NCBI RefSeq assembly: GCF_006874705.1
Contig: NZ_CP035382.1
Span: 806,001-870,000, forward strand
Origin: Leclercia adecarboxylata
GTDB lineage: Bacteria > Pseudomonadota > Gammaproteobacteria > Enterobacterales > Enterobacteriaceae
Length of the DNA stretch: 64,000 bases
Reading direction: 5' to 3'
The notes beneath the pieces were generated by a model. That model was given only the letters and a program-made list of their open reading frames with translations, searched no databases and was not told the DNA's origin. Positions within the stretch are counted from its first letter, which is position 1. The number at the start of each line of letters is the position of its first letter. Below, in pieces: positions 26,505 to 35,813 of this stretch. Both the position numbers and the translations under genes were made by a program.

Positions 26505-28334
26505 TCAGGCTCCTCGGGAGATAACGACAACCACCAGCACCGCCAGCTCAATCAGGGCGATACGGTGGAATAACACGGCGGTGCTGTCGCACTGCCAGCC
26601 GGGGATAAAGCGCACCGGGTTGAGCCATTTGCGCAGCTTCAGCACTGGCGCGAAGGACTCTTTCACCGGCATTGCAAAGCCGTGGGCGGTGATGACCATC
26701 GAGGCTTCGTGATCGTAGCCGCAGACCCAGGCAAAGCCGCGGGAGCGGTTCGCCAGGCGGTCGCCCTTGAACAGCACCATCAGGATAAACGGCAGCAGCA
26801 GACCGGCGATCAGCAGCAGGGTAATCATCGGCTGCGAGACGGTAGACATCTCCCCGCCGCTGACCGGGAACAGGCCGCTGATAATCGGCAGGAACCACGG
26901 GGCCGCCACGCCGCCCGCCACGCAGAACAGCGCCGCCAGCACAGTGCTGACGGTCATCATCCCCGGGGCGCAGCAGGCGTTTTCCGCCTCTTCGGTGCGC
27001 GGTGCGCCGAGGAAGGTGACGCCATAGACTTTCGCCATACACATCACCGCCAGCGCGCCGGTAATCGCCAGGCCGGTTGCCAGCAGCGGCCCCAGCAGGC
27101 GGGCAACAAAGGCGTCATGGGTGCCGAGATTGAAGAAGGACTGATAGATCACCCACTCCCCGGCAAAGCCGTTCAGCGGCGGCAGGGCCGCCATCGCCAT
27201 CAGCCCCACCAGCATGGCCAGCGAGATCAGCGGCATTTTTTTGCCGATGCCGCCCAGCTTCTCGATGTCGCGATGGCCGGTGCGATACCACACCGCGCCC
27301 GCGCCGAGGAACAGCGTGGTTTTAAACAGCCCGTGGCTAATCAGATGGTAAAGACCGCCGGTAAAGCCCAGCGCAATCAGCAGGTTGCTGTGCAGCGCAA
27401 TACCGGTGACGCCCGCCCCGAGGCCGAGCAGGATAATGCCGATGTTTTCCAGGGTGTGATACGCCAGCAGGCGCTGGATGTTGTGCTCCATCAGGGCGTA
27501 CAGCCCGCCGATAAAGGCGGTGAGCATGCCCATCACCAGCAGCAACACCCCGAGCCACAGCGGCGGTAACGCCCCGCTCAGCGCCACGGTGAGCATGCCG
27601 TACAGGCCAACCTTCATGACGACCGTGGAGAACAGCGCGGCAGCCGGGGCGCTGGCATTAGCATGCGCCTGCGGGGCCCAGCCGTGCAGCGGGATCACAC
27701 CCGCCAGCAGGCCAAAGCCCGCCAGGCCCGGCAGCCAGATGCTGGCCCCAGGCGCCTGGGCGGTAGCCAGGGCATTCATCGCCCCGAAGTTCAGGGTGCC
27801 GTAGAAGCCCCACGCCTGCCAGCAGGCGATGGCCAGCAGGAGGGTCCCCAGACGACCCAGCACAAACCACAGCTTGCCGGACTGGGCGCAGCCGGTGAGA
27901 AACGCGCCACACAGGGCCATCACTTCCGCCATCACAACCAGCCAGCCGAGGTTATCGACCATGATGGCGGCCACGGCGGCAGCCATCAGCAGGTTGGTCA
28001 GCAGGCCGTTGGCTTTCGCCTGCGGGTGGCGGTGCCAGGCAATGGTAAACAGGCTGATAAGAAACGCCGGCAGGCCGATGGCGATAAGCCATATCGCCCG
28101 GATGCCGGTCATCTGCATGCCGAGGTGCAGCCAGGTTATCTCTGCGTGCAGCGGGCCGGTTTGCGAGGAGAGCAGCGCGATCGCCCCTGCCCCCACCGTC
28201 ATGGCGCTGGCAATGGCGCCGCCGATCCCGGCGATAGCGCCGCTGATTGGCCGGTTGGCGCAAAAAATGAGGGCCAGCACCGCGCTGATGACATACCACG
28301 CCAGCGCCTGGTTAATTAACGATAAGGCGTTCAT
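26505..28334 (-). CDS. hycC: Formate hydrogenlyase membrane subunit HycC
   Basis: A 609-aa antiporter-like membrane protein related to NuoL/M/N, with about 14-16 spans. Typical antiporter elements are LIPLHGWAPQAHANASAP-type and LLAYHTLENIGIILLGLG motifs with buried Lys, His and Glu. It may couple H2 production to ion movement, as discussed for FHL. I use the ATG (complement of 28332-28334) that shares a base with the hycB stop. A TTG directly before it is also in frame. Confidence 0.95.
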   Translation of the reverse strand: MNALSLINQALAWYVISAVLALIFCANRPISGAIAGIGGAIASAMTVGAGAIALLSSQTGPLHAEITWLHLGMQMTGIRAIWLIAIGLPAFLISLFTIAWHRHPQAKANGLLTNLLMAAAVAAIMVDNLGWLVVMAEVMALCGAFLTGCAQSGKLWFVLGRLGTLLLAIACWQAWGFYGTLNFGAMNALATAQAPGASIWLPGLAGFGLLAGVIPLHGWAPQAHANASAPAAALFSTVVMKVGLYGMLTVALSGALPPLWLGVLLLVMGMLTAFIGGLYALMEHNIQRLLAYHTLENIGIILLGLGAGVTGIALHSNLLIALGFTGGLYHLISHGLFKTTLFLGAGAVWYRTGHRDIEKLGGIGKKMPLISLAMLVGLMAMAALPPLNGFAGEWVIYQSFFNLGTHDAFVARLLGPLLATGLAITGALAVMCMAKVYGVTFLGAPRTEEAENACCAPGMMTVSTVLAALFCVAGGVAAPWFLPIISGLFPVSGGEMSTVSQPMITLLLIAGLLLPFILMVLFKGDRLANRSRGFAWVCGYDHEASMVITAHGFAMPVKESFAPVLKLRKWLNPVRFIPGWQCDSTAVLFHRIALIELAVLVVVVISRGA

Positions 28335-28939
28335 CAAAGCTCTCCTTGTTGCGACTGGAACAGCGACAGATCGCCCAGATCCGTGTGCAGGGTGAGTTCG
28401 CGCTTGTTCCGGCTGGCGCGCGCGATGTCCTCGTTATTAATCAGACGCAGGGATTTGGTCGGGCAGGTGCGGACGCACGCTGGGCCGTCCGGGTCGAAGT
28501 AGCAGAGGTCGCACTTCACCGCGATGGCGCGCACGCCAGGCACCCAGTCGAGGAACGGGCTGACGCGGGCGGGTGCCGGGGCGGCCATCGGCGCCTTGCT
28601 GGTATTACAGTTGGCAGGAATGGCCCGCGGGCGGCTCCCGGCAAACTCAACGGCGCCAAACGGGCAGGCAATACCGCACAGCTTGCAGCTGACGCACAGG
28701 CTTTCATTAAGCTGGATGGCGCCGTCAATGCGGGTGATGGCATTGACCGGGCACACCTGGGCGCAGGGGGCATCTTCGCAGTGATGGCAAAGCTGCGGCG
28801 CAGAGTCCTGGCTGTTGCGCATCACTTTCAGTCGCGGCTGGCTTTGCAGGCCATGCTGGCGATGGTTTTCTGAGCAGGCTGCCTCACAGGTGTGGCACCC
28901 GATACACAGCGTGGGATCGGCAATTACAAAACGATTCAC
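28334..28939 (-). CDS. hycB: Formate hydrogenlyase electron carrier HycB
   Basis: A 201-aa ferredoxin-like subunit that takes electrons from FdhF and passes them to HycF. Four cysteine clusters are seen: CIGCHTCEAAC, CHHCEDAPCAQVC, CVSCKLCGIAC and CDLCYFDPDGPACVRTC. The GTG start at 28937-28939 (VNRFVIAD) has AGAGGA upstream. An ATG eight codons earlier lacks a site and overlaps the palindromic motifs of the hycA-hycB gap. Confidence 0.95.
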   Translation of the reverse strand: MNRFVIADPTLCIGCHTCEAACSENHRQHGLQSQPRLKVMRNSQDSAPQLCHHCEDAPCAQVCPVNAITRIDGAIQLNESLCVSCKLCGIACPFGAVEFAGSRPRAIPANCNTSKAPMAAPAPARVSPFLDWVPGVRAIAVKCDLCYFDPDGPACVRTCPTKSLRLINNEDIARASRNKRELTLHTDLGDLSLFQSQQGEL

Positions 28940-28958
28940 CTGGTTTCCTCTGGTGATA

Positions 28959-29000
28959 GTCATTTTTGACGAAAAATGGCGGAAGTGTCATTTTCGACAC
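28959..29000. promoter_or_regulatory. Inverted-repeat cluster between hycA and hycB
   Basis: Two elements sit in the 76-bp gap. TCGTCAAAAATGAC (minus strand, 28972 to 28959) matches the candidate FhlA motif. GTGTC-N6-GACAC (28985-29000) is an inverted repeat. In E. coli FhlA also binds in the hycA-hycB gap. Binding here is inferred. Confidence 0.55.
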
Positions 29001-29015
29001 CTGACGACATCGAAT

Positions 29016-29474
29016 TCAGGCGGCGGCGTGGTGCTGCGCGAGCGCCGCCAGGGTCAGCGATTCGCCGCGCTCGGTGGCCTCAAATAGCGCGGCATAAACA
29101 CCGTTGATTTTCCCGAGGAAATGGTTGAATACCGCTTCGCGCTGGTCGATGTGAATGCTGCCGTCCAGCATCCCGTCATCGCTCAGCCGGGCGCGACCAA
29201 TCAGCACGCTCTCGTCGTTGTCACGCGCTTCAATGGTGTAATTGAAGATATGCCCGTTGAACGCCTGTTCAGGCGTCACGCGGATAAGGAAGTGGTCGAA
29301 CAGCCAGAAACCGAGCCCGGTGTCGTTGTTGCAGCCCACACTCAGGTGCAGACTGGCTTTAGAGAGGGTAATGGCCTGAACCAGTGAATTACCGTAGTGG
29401 TTCCAGTGGGCGCGGAGCACGCGCTGTTGCCCGGCAATAAAATTGGCTTTTTCGCTCAATTCTGAAAGTGTCAT
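29016..29474 (-). CDS. hycA: Formate hydrogenlyase regulatory protein HycA
   Basis: A 152-aa soluble protein that acts against FhlA activation in E. coli, lowering FHL gene expression. It starts MTLSELSEKANFIAGQQRVL and ends in a basic-poor, Ala-rich tail; SLVQAITLSKA in the middle matches E. coli HycA. First gene of the hyc operon, under the sigma-54 promoter at 29518-29534. Confidence 0.9.
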   Translation of the reverse strand: MTLSELSEKANFIAGQQRVLRAHWNHYGNSLVQAITLSKASLHLSVGCNNDTGLGFWLFDHFLIRVTPEQAFNGHIFNYTIEARDNDESVLIGRARLSDDGMLDGSIHIDQREAVFNHFLGKINGVYAALFEATERGESLTLAALAQHHAAA

Positions 29475-29517
29475 GGTGATGTACCTGATGCGTCATATGT
29501 AAAGAGTTCGCTTCACT

Positions 29518-29534
29518 AAGCACATTTCATGCCA
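29518..29534 (-). promoter_or_regulatory. Sigma-54 promoter of the hyc operon
   Basis: On the minus strand TGGCAT-N5-GTGC (29534 to 29520) keeps GG at -24 and GC at -12. It is about 45 bases before the hycA start. Confidence 0.8.
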
Positions 29535-29591
29535 TTTTTTAACCTATTGATTTTATGCATTTTTATTTTTTAAAGCCTGCCCGATCACAAA

Positions 29592-29621
29592 AAATGACAT
29601 GTCATTTCGTCATCTTTGTCA
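29592..29621. promoter_or_regulatory. Shared candidate FhlA site between hyc and hyp promoters
   Basis: A perfect 16-bp palindrome AAATGACATGTCATTT (29592-29607) runs into TCGTCATCTTTGTCA (29607-29621), which matches the fdhF and hydN motifs. It sits between the two divergent sigma-54 promoters, as the FhlA upstream site does in E. coli. Confidence 0.65.
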
Positions 29622-29660
29622 GGGTTCAGTCTTCCCCCGCACTTTCTCCTCACTAAAAGC

Positions 29661-29677
29661 TGGCATCAATATTGCTT
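29661..29677 (+). promoter_or_regulatory. Sigma-54 promoter of the hyp operon
   Basis: TGGCAT-N5-TTGC-TT (29661-29677) is a near-consensus -24/-12 element, about 35 bases before the hypA start. Confidence 0.88.
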
Positions 29678-29708
29678 TACCCCGCAAGACTTCACCGGGA
29701 ATAGCACA

Positions 29709-30059
29709 ATGCACGAAATCACCCTCTGCCAGCAGGCGCTGGAATTGATCGAACAACAGGCCCATCAGCATCACGCGAAGCGGGTGACGGATGTCTGGCT
29801 GCGCGTCGGCGCTTTTTCCTGCGTGGAAAGCAGCGCGCTGGAATTTTGCTTTGAGCTGGTCTGCCGCGGCACCCTGGCCGAAGGCTGCGGGCTGCATCTC
29901 GAAGAACAGCAGGCGGAATGCTGGTGTCAGGACTGCCAGGAATATGTCCAGCTGCTAACCCATCGCGTGCGACGCTGCCCGCAATGCGGCGGCGCGAGTC
30001 TGAATATCGTCGCTGACGACGGACTGCACATCACGCGTCTGGAAATTGAACAGGAGTAA
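29709..30059 (+). CDS. hypA: Hydrogenase nickel incorporation protein HypA
   Basis: A 116-aa nickel chaperone for hydrogenase 3. The N-terminal MHEITLCQQALELI holds the nickel-binding M-H-E. The zinc site has two CxxC pairs, CQDC and CPQC. The ATG at 29709 gives the E. coli length; upstream in-frame codons run through the sigma-54 promoter and are not coding. First gene of hypABCDE. Confidence 0.96.
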   Translation: MHEITLCQQALELIEQQAHQHHAKRVTDVWLRVGAFSCVESSALEFCFELVCRGTLAEGCGLHLEEQQAECWCQDCQEYVQLLTHRVRRCPQCGGASLNIVADDGLHITRLEIEQE

Positions 30060-30062
30060 ATC

Positions 30063-30935
30063 ATGTGTACCACCTGCGGTTGCGCCCACGGCAACCTCTA
30101 TATAGAAGGCGACGAGCGGAATGCCCATTCCGCTTTTCGCAGCGCCCCCTTCTCACCGGCACCCCGCCAGACGTTTCACGTCACGCGGATCGGCGGCGGC
30201 GATTTTGCGCCCACGGAACAGCAGCCAGGCCAGCTTGATTACGGCCAGGGGGCCGCAGGCACTCACGCGCCGGGCCTGAGCCAGCGCAAGATGGTCGAGA
30301 TTGAGATCGACGTGCTGAGCAAAAATAATCAGGTTGCCGAACGTAACCGCCAGCGGTTCCGTGCCCGGCAGCAGCTGGCGCTGAATCTGGTCTCCAGCCC
30401 CGGCTCCGGTAAAACCACCCTGCTGACCGAGACCTTAACGCGCTTACAGCAGCGTGTGCCCTGCGCGGTGATCGAAGGCGATCAGCAGACCGTGAATGAT
30501 GCCGAGCGGATCCGCGCCACCGGCACTCCGGCGATCCAGGTTAATACCGGCAAAGGCTGCCACCTGGACGCGCAAATGATCTCTGACGCGATGCAGCGCC
30601 TGCCCCTGGACGAGGGCGGGATTATGTTTATCGAGAATGTCGGCAACCTGGTCTGCCCGGCCAGCTTCGATCTCGGGGAGCGCCATAAGGTGGCGGTGCT
30701 CTCCGTTACCGAGGGCGAGGACAAGCCGCTGAAATATCCGCACATGTTCGCCGCCGCCTCCATCATGCTGCTCAACAAGGTCGATCTGCTGCCGTACCTC
30801 AACTTTGACGTGGAGAAATGCCTCGCCGCCGCCCGGGAAGTGAACCCGGATATCGCGATCCTGCTGGTCTCCGCCACGCGGGGTGACGGGATGGACGCCT
30901 GGCTTGACTGGCTGGAGGCGCAGCGATGTGCATAG
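30063..30935 (+). CDS. hypB: Hydrogenase nickel incorporation GTPase HypB
   Basis: A 290-aa GTPase that drives nickel insertion with HypA. The N-terminal [11 protein letters not shown] holds the high-affinity CXXCGC nickel site. The P-loop is [10 protein letters not shown] near residue 115, followed by [15 protein letters not shown] and NKVDLLPY (GTP base recognition). No histidine-rich nickel store is present. Starts 3 bases after hypA. Confidence 0.97.
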   Translation: MCTTCGCAHGNLYIEGDERNAHSAFRSAPFSPAPRQTFHVTRIGGGDFAPTEQQPGQLDYGQGAAGTHAPGLSQRKMVEIEIDVLSKNNQVAERNRQRFRARQQLALNLVSSPGSGKTTLLTETLTRLQQRVPCAVIEGDQQTVNDAERIRATGTPAIQVNTGKGCHLDAQMISDAMQRLPLDEGGIMFIENVGNLVCPASFDLGERHKVAVLSVTEGEDKPLKYPHMFAAASIMLLNKVDLLPYLNFDVEKCLAAAREVNPDIAILLVSATRGDGMDAWLDWLEAQRCA

Positions 30936-31204
30936 GCGTTCCCGGTAAAATCACCGCCATTGCGGACGGTATGCAGGCCAAAGTCGAGGTCTGCGGCGTG
31001 CTGCGCGATGTGGATCTGACCCTGGTCGGTGCTCACGACGAAAACGGCACCAGCCGTCTCGGCCAGTGGGTACTGGTCCACGTCGGCTTCGCCATGAGCG
31101 TGATAAATGAAGCGGAGGCGCTGGACACCCTCGCCGCGCTGCAGAATATGTTCGACGTTGAGCCGGACGTGGGCCCGCTGCTGTTTGGGGAGGAGCCCCG
31201 CTGA
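30926..31204 (+). CDS. hypC: Hydrogenase maturation chaperone HypC
   Basis: A 92-aa chaperone that works with HypD to build the Fe(CN)2CO unit and hand it to HycE. It begins MCIGVPGKI, with the essential Cys2, and has the OB-like [12 protein letters not shown] strand. It overlaps the hypB end by 10 bases and shares one base with the hypD start. Confidence 0.96.
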   Translation: MCIGVPGKITAIADGMQAKVEVCGVLRDVDLTLVGAHDENGTSRLGQWVLVHVGFAMSVINEAEALDTLAALQNMFDVEPDVGPLLFGEEPR

Positions 31205-32325
31205 TGCGCTATGTTGACGAATACCGCGACCCGGAAAAGGTGATGCGTCTGATTGAGACGCTGAAAACCCGCGCCGCGTCGTTGCCCTACACCCCGGCCC
31301 GCCCGCTGCGGATCATGGAGGTGTGCGGCGGCCATACCCACGCCATCTTTAAGTTCGGCCTCGATCGGCTCCTGCCGGAGAATATCGAGTTTATCCACGG
31401 CCCCGGCTGCCCGGTGTGCGTCCTGCCGATGGGGCGGATCGATACCTGCATTGAGATCGCCAGCGACCCGGAGGTGATCTTCTGTACCTTCGGCGACGCA
31501 ATGCGGGTCCCGGGTAAAAACGGCTCCCTGCTGGATGCCCGGATGCGCGGCGCGGATGTGCGGATCATCTACTCCCCCGCCGACGCGCTGAAGCTGGCCC
31601 GGCAAAACCCGGATCGTAAAGTGGTGTTCTTCGGCCTGGGGTTCGAAACCACCATGCCCGCCACCGCCCTGACCCTGCGCCAGGCGAAGGCCGCTAACGT
31701 ACAGAACTTCTTCTTTTTCTGTCAGCACATCACGCTAATCCCGGTGCTGAAAAGCCTGCTGGAACAGCCGGAAAACGGCATCGACGCTTTCCTGGCACCG
31801 GGGCACGTCAGCATGGTGATTGGCACCCACGCCTACGATTTTATCGCGGCGGAACATCAGCGCCCGCTGGCGGTCGCCGGTTTTGAACCGGTCGATCTGC
31901 TGCAGGGGGTGTTGATGATCGTGGAGCAGAAGATCGCGGGCGTAAGCCAGGTCGAAAATCAGTATCGCCGCATCGTGCCTGAAAACGGCAACGCCGTGGC
32001 CCAGACCGCCATCGCAGAGGTATTCGGCATAGAAGGCGACAGCGAATGGCGCGGGCTGGGGGTGATTGAACACTCCGGCGTGCATCTCACCGACGCGTAT
32101 CGCCAGTTCGACGCCGAGCGCCACTTCAGCACCCGTGCGCAAGACATCTGTGACGATCCTGAGGCACGCTGCGGCGCGGTCCTGACCGGGCGCTGTAAAC
32201 CGGCCCAGTGTCCGCTGTTTGGTAACAAATGCACGCCGCAAAGCGCCTTTGGCGCGCTGATGGTGTCATCGGAAGGGGCGTGTAGCGCCTGGTATCAGTA
32301 CCGTTCTCAGGAGTGTGAAAGTTGA
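31204..32325 (+). CDS. hypD: Hydrogenase Fe-cyano assembly protein HypD
   Basis: A 373-aa Fe-S scaffold for the Fe(CN)2CO group. The key motifs are present: EVCGGHTHAIFKFG with the essential cysteine, HGPGCPVCVLP, GLGFETTMPATA and the C-terminal 4Fe-4S cysteines (CKPAQCPLFGNKCTPQ). Its stop overlaps the TTG start of hypE. Confidence 0.97.
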   Translation: MRYVDEYRDPEKVMRLIETLKTRAASLPYTPARPLRIMEVCGGHTHAIFKFGLDRLLPENIEFIHGPGCPVCVLPMGRIDTCIEIASDPEVIFCTFGDAMRVPGKNGSLLDARMRGADVRIIYSPADALKLARQNPDRKVVFFGLGFETTMPATALTLRQAKAANVQNFFFFCQHITLIPVLKSLLEQPENGIDAFLAPGHVSMVIGTHAYDFIAAEHQRPLAVAGFEPVDLLQGVLMIVEQKIAGVSQVENQYRRIVPENGNAVAQTAIAEVFGIEGDSEWRGLGVIEHSGVHLTDAYRQFDAERHFSTRAQDICDDPEARCGAVLTGRCKPAQCPLFGNKCTPQSAFGALMVSSEGACSAWYQYRSQECES

Positions 32326-33332
32326 AACAGATAACCCTCGCCCACGGGAGCGGCGGACAGGCCATGCAACAGCTGATCGGCGAGCTTTTTATGCGCGCCT
32401 TCGCCAACCCGCTGCTGAACGAGCAGGAAGATCAGGCCCGTATTCCCCTGCATGAGCTCACCGCTCAGGGCGACAGGCTGGCCTTTTCCACCGACAGCTA
32501 TGTGATTGACCCGCTGTTCTTCCCGGGGGGCGATATCGGCAAGCTGGCTGTCTGCGGTACGGCTAACGACGTGGCGGTCAGCGGGGCGATCCCGCGCTGG
32601 CTCTCCTGCGGCTTTATCCTCGAGGAGGGGCTGGAGATGGCGGCGCTGGAGCGCATCGTCACCAGCATGGCCACCGCCGCCTCTGAAGCAGGCATCACCA
32701 TTGTGACCGGCGATACCAAAGTGGTCCCGCGCGGCGCGGTGGATAAAGTGTTTATTAACACCGCCGGTATCGGTTCGATTCCCGAGGGGGTAAACTGGGG
32801 GATGCGCCAGATTGCGCCAGGCGATGTGCTGCTGGTCAGCGGCACGCTGGGCGATCACGGTGCGACTATCCTGAACCTGCGCGAAGGCTTAGGTCTGGAT
32901 GGCGACCTGCAAAGCGACTGCGCCGTCCTGACGCCGCTCATTCAGGCGCTGCGGGCAGAGCCCGGCATCAAAGCCCTGCGCGACGCCACTCGCGGCGGCG
33001 TAAATGCCGTTGCCCACGAGTTTGCCGCCAGCAGCGGCTGTGGCATCGAACTGCAGGAGAGCGCCCTGCCCGTGAAGGCCGCCGTGCGCGGGGCATGCGA
33101 ACTGCTGGGGCTGGACCCGCTTAACTTTGCCAACGAAGGCAAGCTGGCTATCGTCGTTGGACGCCATGAAGCGGAGCGCGTGCTAGGCTTAGTACGTCAA
33201 CATCCTCTGGGCCAGGACGCGGCCATCATCGGCGAGGTGGTAGAACGCAAAGGTGTCAGGCTCACCGGACTGTACGGCGTGAAGCGAACCCTGAATTTGC
33301 CACATGCCGAACCGCTACCGCGTATTTGCTGA
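32322..33332 (+). CDS. hypE: Thiocyanate-forming maturation protein HypE
   Basis: A 336-aa member of the PurM/AIRS fold. It dehydrates the carbamoyl group on its last cysteine to thiocyanate. The C-terminal PRIC is intact. ATP-binding parts GHGSGG-like LAHGSGGQAM, STDSYVIDPLFFPGG and TGDTKVVPRGAVD are seen. The start is TTG at 32322, overlapping the hypD stop, which gives KQITLAHGSGG as in E. coli. Confidence 0.96.
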   Translation: MKQITLAHGSGGQAMQQLIGELFMRAFANPLLNEQEDQARIPLHELTAQGDRLAFSTDSYVIDPLFFPGGDIGKLAVCGTANDVAVSGAIPRWLSCGFILEEGLEMAALERIVTSMATAASEAGITIVTGDTKVVPRGAVDKVFINTAGIGSIPEGVNWGMRQIAPGDVLLVSGTLGDHGATILNLREGLGLDGDLQSDCAVLTPLIQALRAEPGIKALRDATRGGVNAVAHEFAASSGCGIELQESALPVKAAVRGACELLGLDPLNFANEGKLAIVVGRHEAERVLGLVRQHPLGQDAAIIGEVVERKGVRLTGLYGVKRTLNLPHAEPLPRIC

Positions 33333-33385
33333 TCCCGGCAGCACTCATTAGCTTCTCATTTTTCTGGATACTCTGGATAAAACGC

Positions 33386-35473
33386 ATGTCGTATACACCC
33401 ACGAACGATCCCATCGATCAAGGATTGTTCGATATTACCCGTAGCCTGCTGCAACAGCCCGATCTCTGCGCCCTGGCGCAGGCGCTGACCTGGCATGCAC
33501 GGCAGATGAACCTGGCCGATCGCGCCAATATTCTGCTCTGGCAGTCAGAGCAGCGTCGCGTTTATCTGTACAGCACCGACGAGCAGGATCGGGATATCCG
33601 CTATGAAGATGAGCCGCTGCTGGCGAACGGACCTTTTCGCCGCATGCTGTCGCGCCCGGACGTGCTGCACTGTCCGGCGGACACCTTTAAAGAGACCTGG
33701 CCGGCGCTGGCCGGGCTGGATCTCTATGCGCCTTTTGCCCATTACTGCCTGACCCCGTTGGCGGCCGACGGCCGGATCTTCGGCGGCTGCGAGTTCCTGC
33801 GCAGTGAGGATCGCCCCTGGAGCGACAGCGATTTTTCCCGGCTGCAAACCCTGACCCAGGCGGCCGGCCTGGCGGTGGAGCAGATCCTGGCCCGGCAGAA
33901 TAACAGCGACAGCTATGACGTGCTGTGCCGTGAACGTAACGATTTCCGCCTGCTGGTCGCCATCACCAACGCGGTGCTGTCCAAACTCGATCTCGACGAG
34001 CTGGTGACAGAGGTTTCCCGCGAGATCCAGCGCAACTTCGGCATTGATTCCATCAGCATGGTGTTGCGCAGCGAGCGCAAGGGCAAGCTCCTCGTCTACT
34101 CCACCCATTACCTGGATAAAAACGCCCCGCTGTACGATCAGAGCGAGGTGGACGAGAAGGGCACGCTGTCGGAAAAAGTCATGCGTAACAAAAAGATGCT
34201 GATGCTTAATCTGCACAGTCGCGATCAGCACGCCCCGTACGAACGCATGCTGTTTGATATGTGGGGCGAACAGGATCAGACCCTGTGCCTGTTCCCGTTG
34301 ATTTTCCGCGATCGGATCCTCGGCACCCTGAAGCTGGCCCAGTGCCAGGCCCAGGTCTTTACCGCCTCGAACCTGGAGCTGCTGAACCAGATTGCCGAAC
34401 GCATCGCCATTGCCGTAGATAACGCCCTCTCCTACCGCGAAATCAGCCACCTCAAGGAGCGGCTGATCGACGAAAACCTCGCCCTGACCGAGCAGATCAA
34501 CAACGTCGCTACTGATTTTGGCGAAATCATTGGCCGCAGCTCGCCGATGATGACGGTGATGAAGCAGGTGGAGATGGTCGCCCACAGCAACAGCACGGTG
34601 CTGATCCTCGGCGAGACCGGGACCGGTAAAGAGCTGATTGCCCGCGCCATTCATAACCTCAGCGGACGCAGCGATCGCCGGATGGTGAAGATGAACTGCG
34701 CGGCAATGCCCGCCGGTCTGCTGGAAAGCGACCTCTTCGGCCACGAGCGCGGGGCCTTTACCGGCGCCAGCGCCCAGCATATTGGCCGCTTTGAGCTGGC
34801 GGACAAAAGCACGCTGTTCCTCGATGAAGTGGGCGATATGCCTGTTGAGCTCCAGCCCAAGCTATTGCGCGTGCTGCAGGAGCAGGAGTTCGAACGGCTC
34901 GGCAGCAACCGCACCATCCACACTGACGTACGCCTGATCGCCGCCACCAACCGCGACTTAACGCAAATGGTCGCCGATCGTGAGTTTCGCAGCGACCTTT
35001 ACTACCGGCTCAACGTGTTTCCGATCTTCCTCCCGCCGCTGCGGGAACGCCCGGAAGATATCCCCCTGCTGGTGAAGTCGTTCACCTTCAAGATTGCCCA
35101 CCGGCTGGGGCGCAATATCGACAGTATCCCGGCGGAGACGCTGCGTCAGCTCAGTAAGATGGAGTGGCCGGGCAACGTGCGCGAGCTGGAAAACGTGATT
35201 GAGCGGGCGGTGCTCCTGACCCGCGGCAATGTCCTGCAACTGTCGCTCCCGGATATCGATTATCCGCGCTTTGTCAGCGCCGCAGTGCCGGAGACGCCCG
35301 TCAGTCCGATCCGCGAAGGCGAGGAGGAGTATCAACACATTATGCGGGTGCTGAAAGAGACCAACGGCGTGATCGCCGGGCCAAAAGGCGCAGCCAAACG
35401 CCTGGGCCTGAAGCGCACCACGCTCCTGTCGCGCATGAAGCGCCTGGGAATCGATAAGAACGCCATTTTGTAG
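33386..35473 (+). CDS. fhlA: Formate-sensing sigma-54 activator FhlA
   Basis: A 695-aa bacterial enhancer-binding protein. The N-terminal about 380 residues hold two GAF-type domains that sense formate. The AAA+ domain has Walker A GETGTGKE, the sigma-54 loop GAFTGA and Walker B LFLDEVGD. The Fis-type helix-turn-helix lies in the last 50 residues (GAAKRLGLKRTTLLSRMKRL). I start at ATG 33386 (MSYTPTNDP) as in E. coli; a frame open further upstream overlaps hypE. It controls the four sigma-54 promoters of this block. Confidence 0.96.
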   Translation: MSYTPTNDPIDQGLFDITRSLLQQPDLCALAQALTWHARQMNLADRANILLWQSEQRRVYLYSTDEQDRDIRYEDEPLLANGPFRRMLSRPDVLHCPADTFKETWPALAGLDLYAPFAHYCLTPLAADGRIFGGCEFLRSEDRPWSDSDFSRLQTLTQAAGLAVEQILARQNNSDSYDVLCRERNDFRLLVAITNAVLSKLDLDELVTEVSREIQRNFGIDSISMVLRSERKGKLLVYSTHYLDKNAPLYDQSEVDEKGTLSEKVMRNKKMLMLNLHSRDQHAPYERMLFDMWGEQDQTLCLFPLIFRDRILGTLKLAQCQAQVFTASNLELLNQIAERIAIAVDNALSYREISHLKERLIDENLALTEQINNVATDFGEIIGRSSPMMTVMKQVEMVAHSNSTVLILGETGTGKELIARAIHNLSGRSDRRMVKMNCAAMPAGLLESDLFGHERGAFTGASAQHIGRFELADKSTLFLDEVGDMPVELQPKLLRVLQEQEFERLGSNRTIHTDVRLIAATNRDLTQMVADREFRSDLYYRLNVFPIFLPPLRERPEDIPLLVKSFTFKIAHRLGRNIDSIPAETLRQLSKMEWPGNVRELENVIERAVLLTRGNVLQLSLPDIDYPRFVSAAVPETPVSPIREGEEEYQHIMRVLKETNGVIAGPKGAAKRLGLKRTTLLSRMKRLGIDKNAIL

Positions 35474-35813
35474 GACGCAGGAGGGAAATATCACCCGCAT
35501 GAGTGGAATATAATTCTCATGTTTTCGGGGTGCTATTTCCCTGCCCTTACCGGCGACATTCCCCTGTCATATTCCTGTGCATTTTTGTTTTCGCTCCGCG
35601 AATTTCGCCATAATAAGACATTTCTCAAGAAAAATTCATATCGCGCTCAGCCCTTATCTCATGGGAAATTGCGCCGATTCGCGCGCGGCAAAAATCATGC
35701 CACAAGCCAATCCAGGGTTGTCTCAGATTCTGAGTATGTTAGGGTATGGCCGGTTAATTATATTCACTGGTAATGATATCGACATAAATAAATAACGGGA
35801 CATTCTTTATTGC
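35474..35813. other. Intergenic stretch fhlA to proV
   Basis: About 340 bases. No gene is supported. The second half is AT-rich, as expected for the H-NS-silenced proU control region, and holds the P2-like promoter listed next. No clear terminator for fhlA is seen. Confidence 0.6.
35718..35745 (+). promoter_or_regulatory. proU P2-like sigma-70 promoter
   Basis: TTGTCT (35718-35723), a 16-base spacer and TAGGGT (35740-35745). The surrounding CAGATTCTGAGTATGTTAGG follows the E. coli proU P2 promoter as I remember it. It is about 65 bases before the proV start. Osmotic and H-NS control is known for E. coli. Confidence 0.8.
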
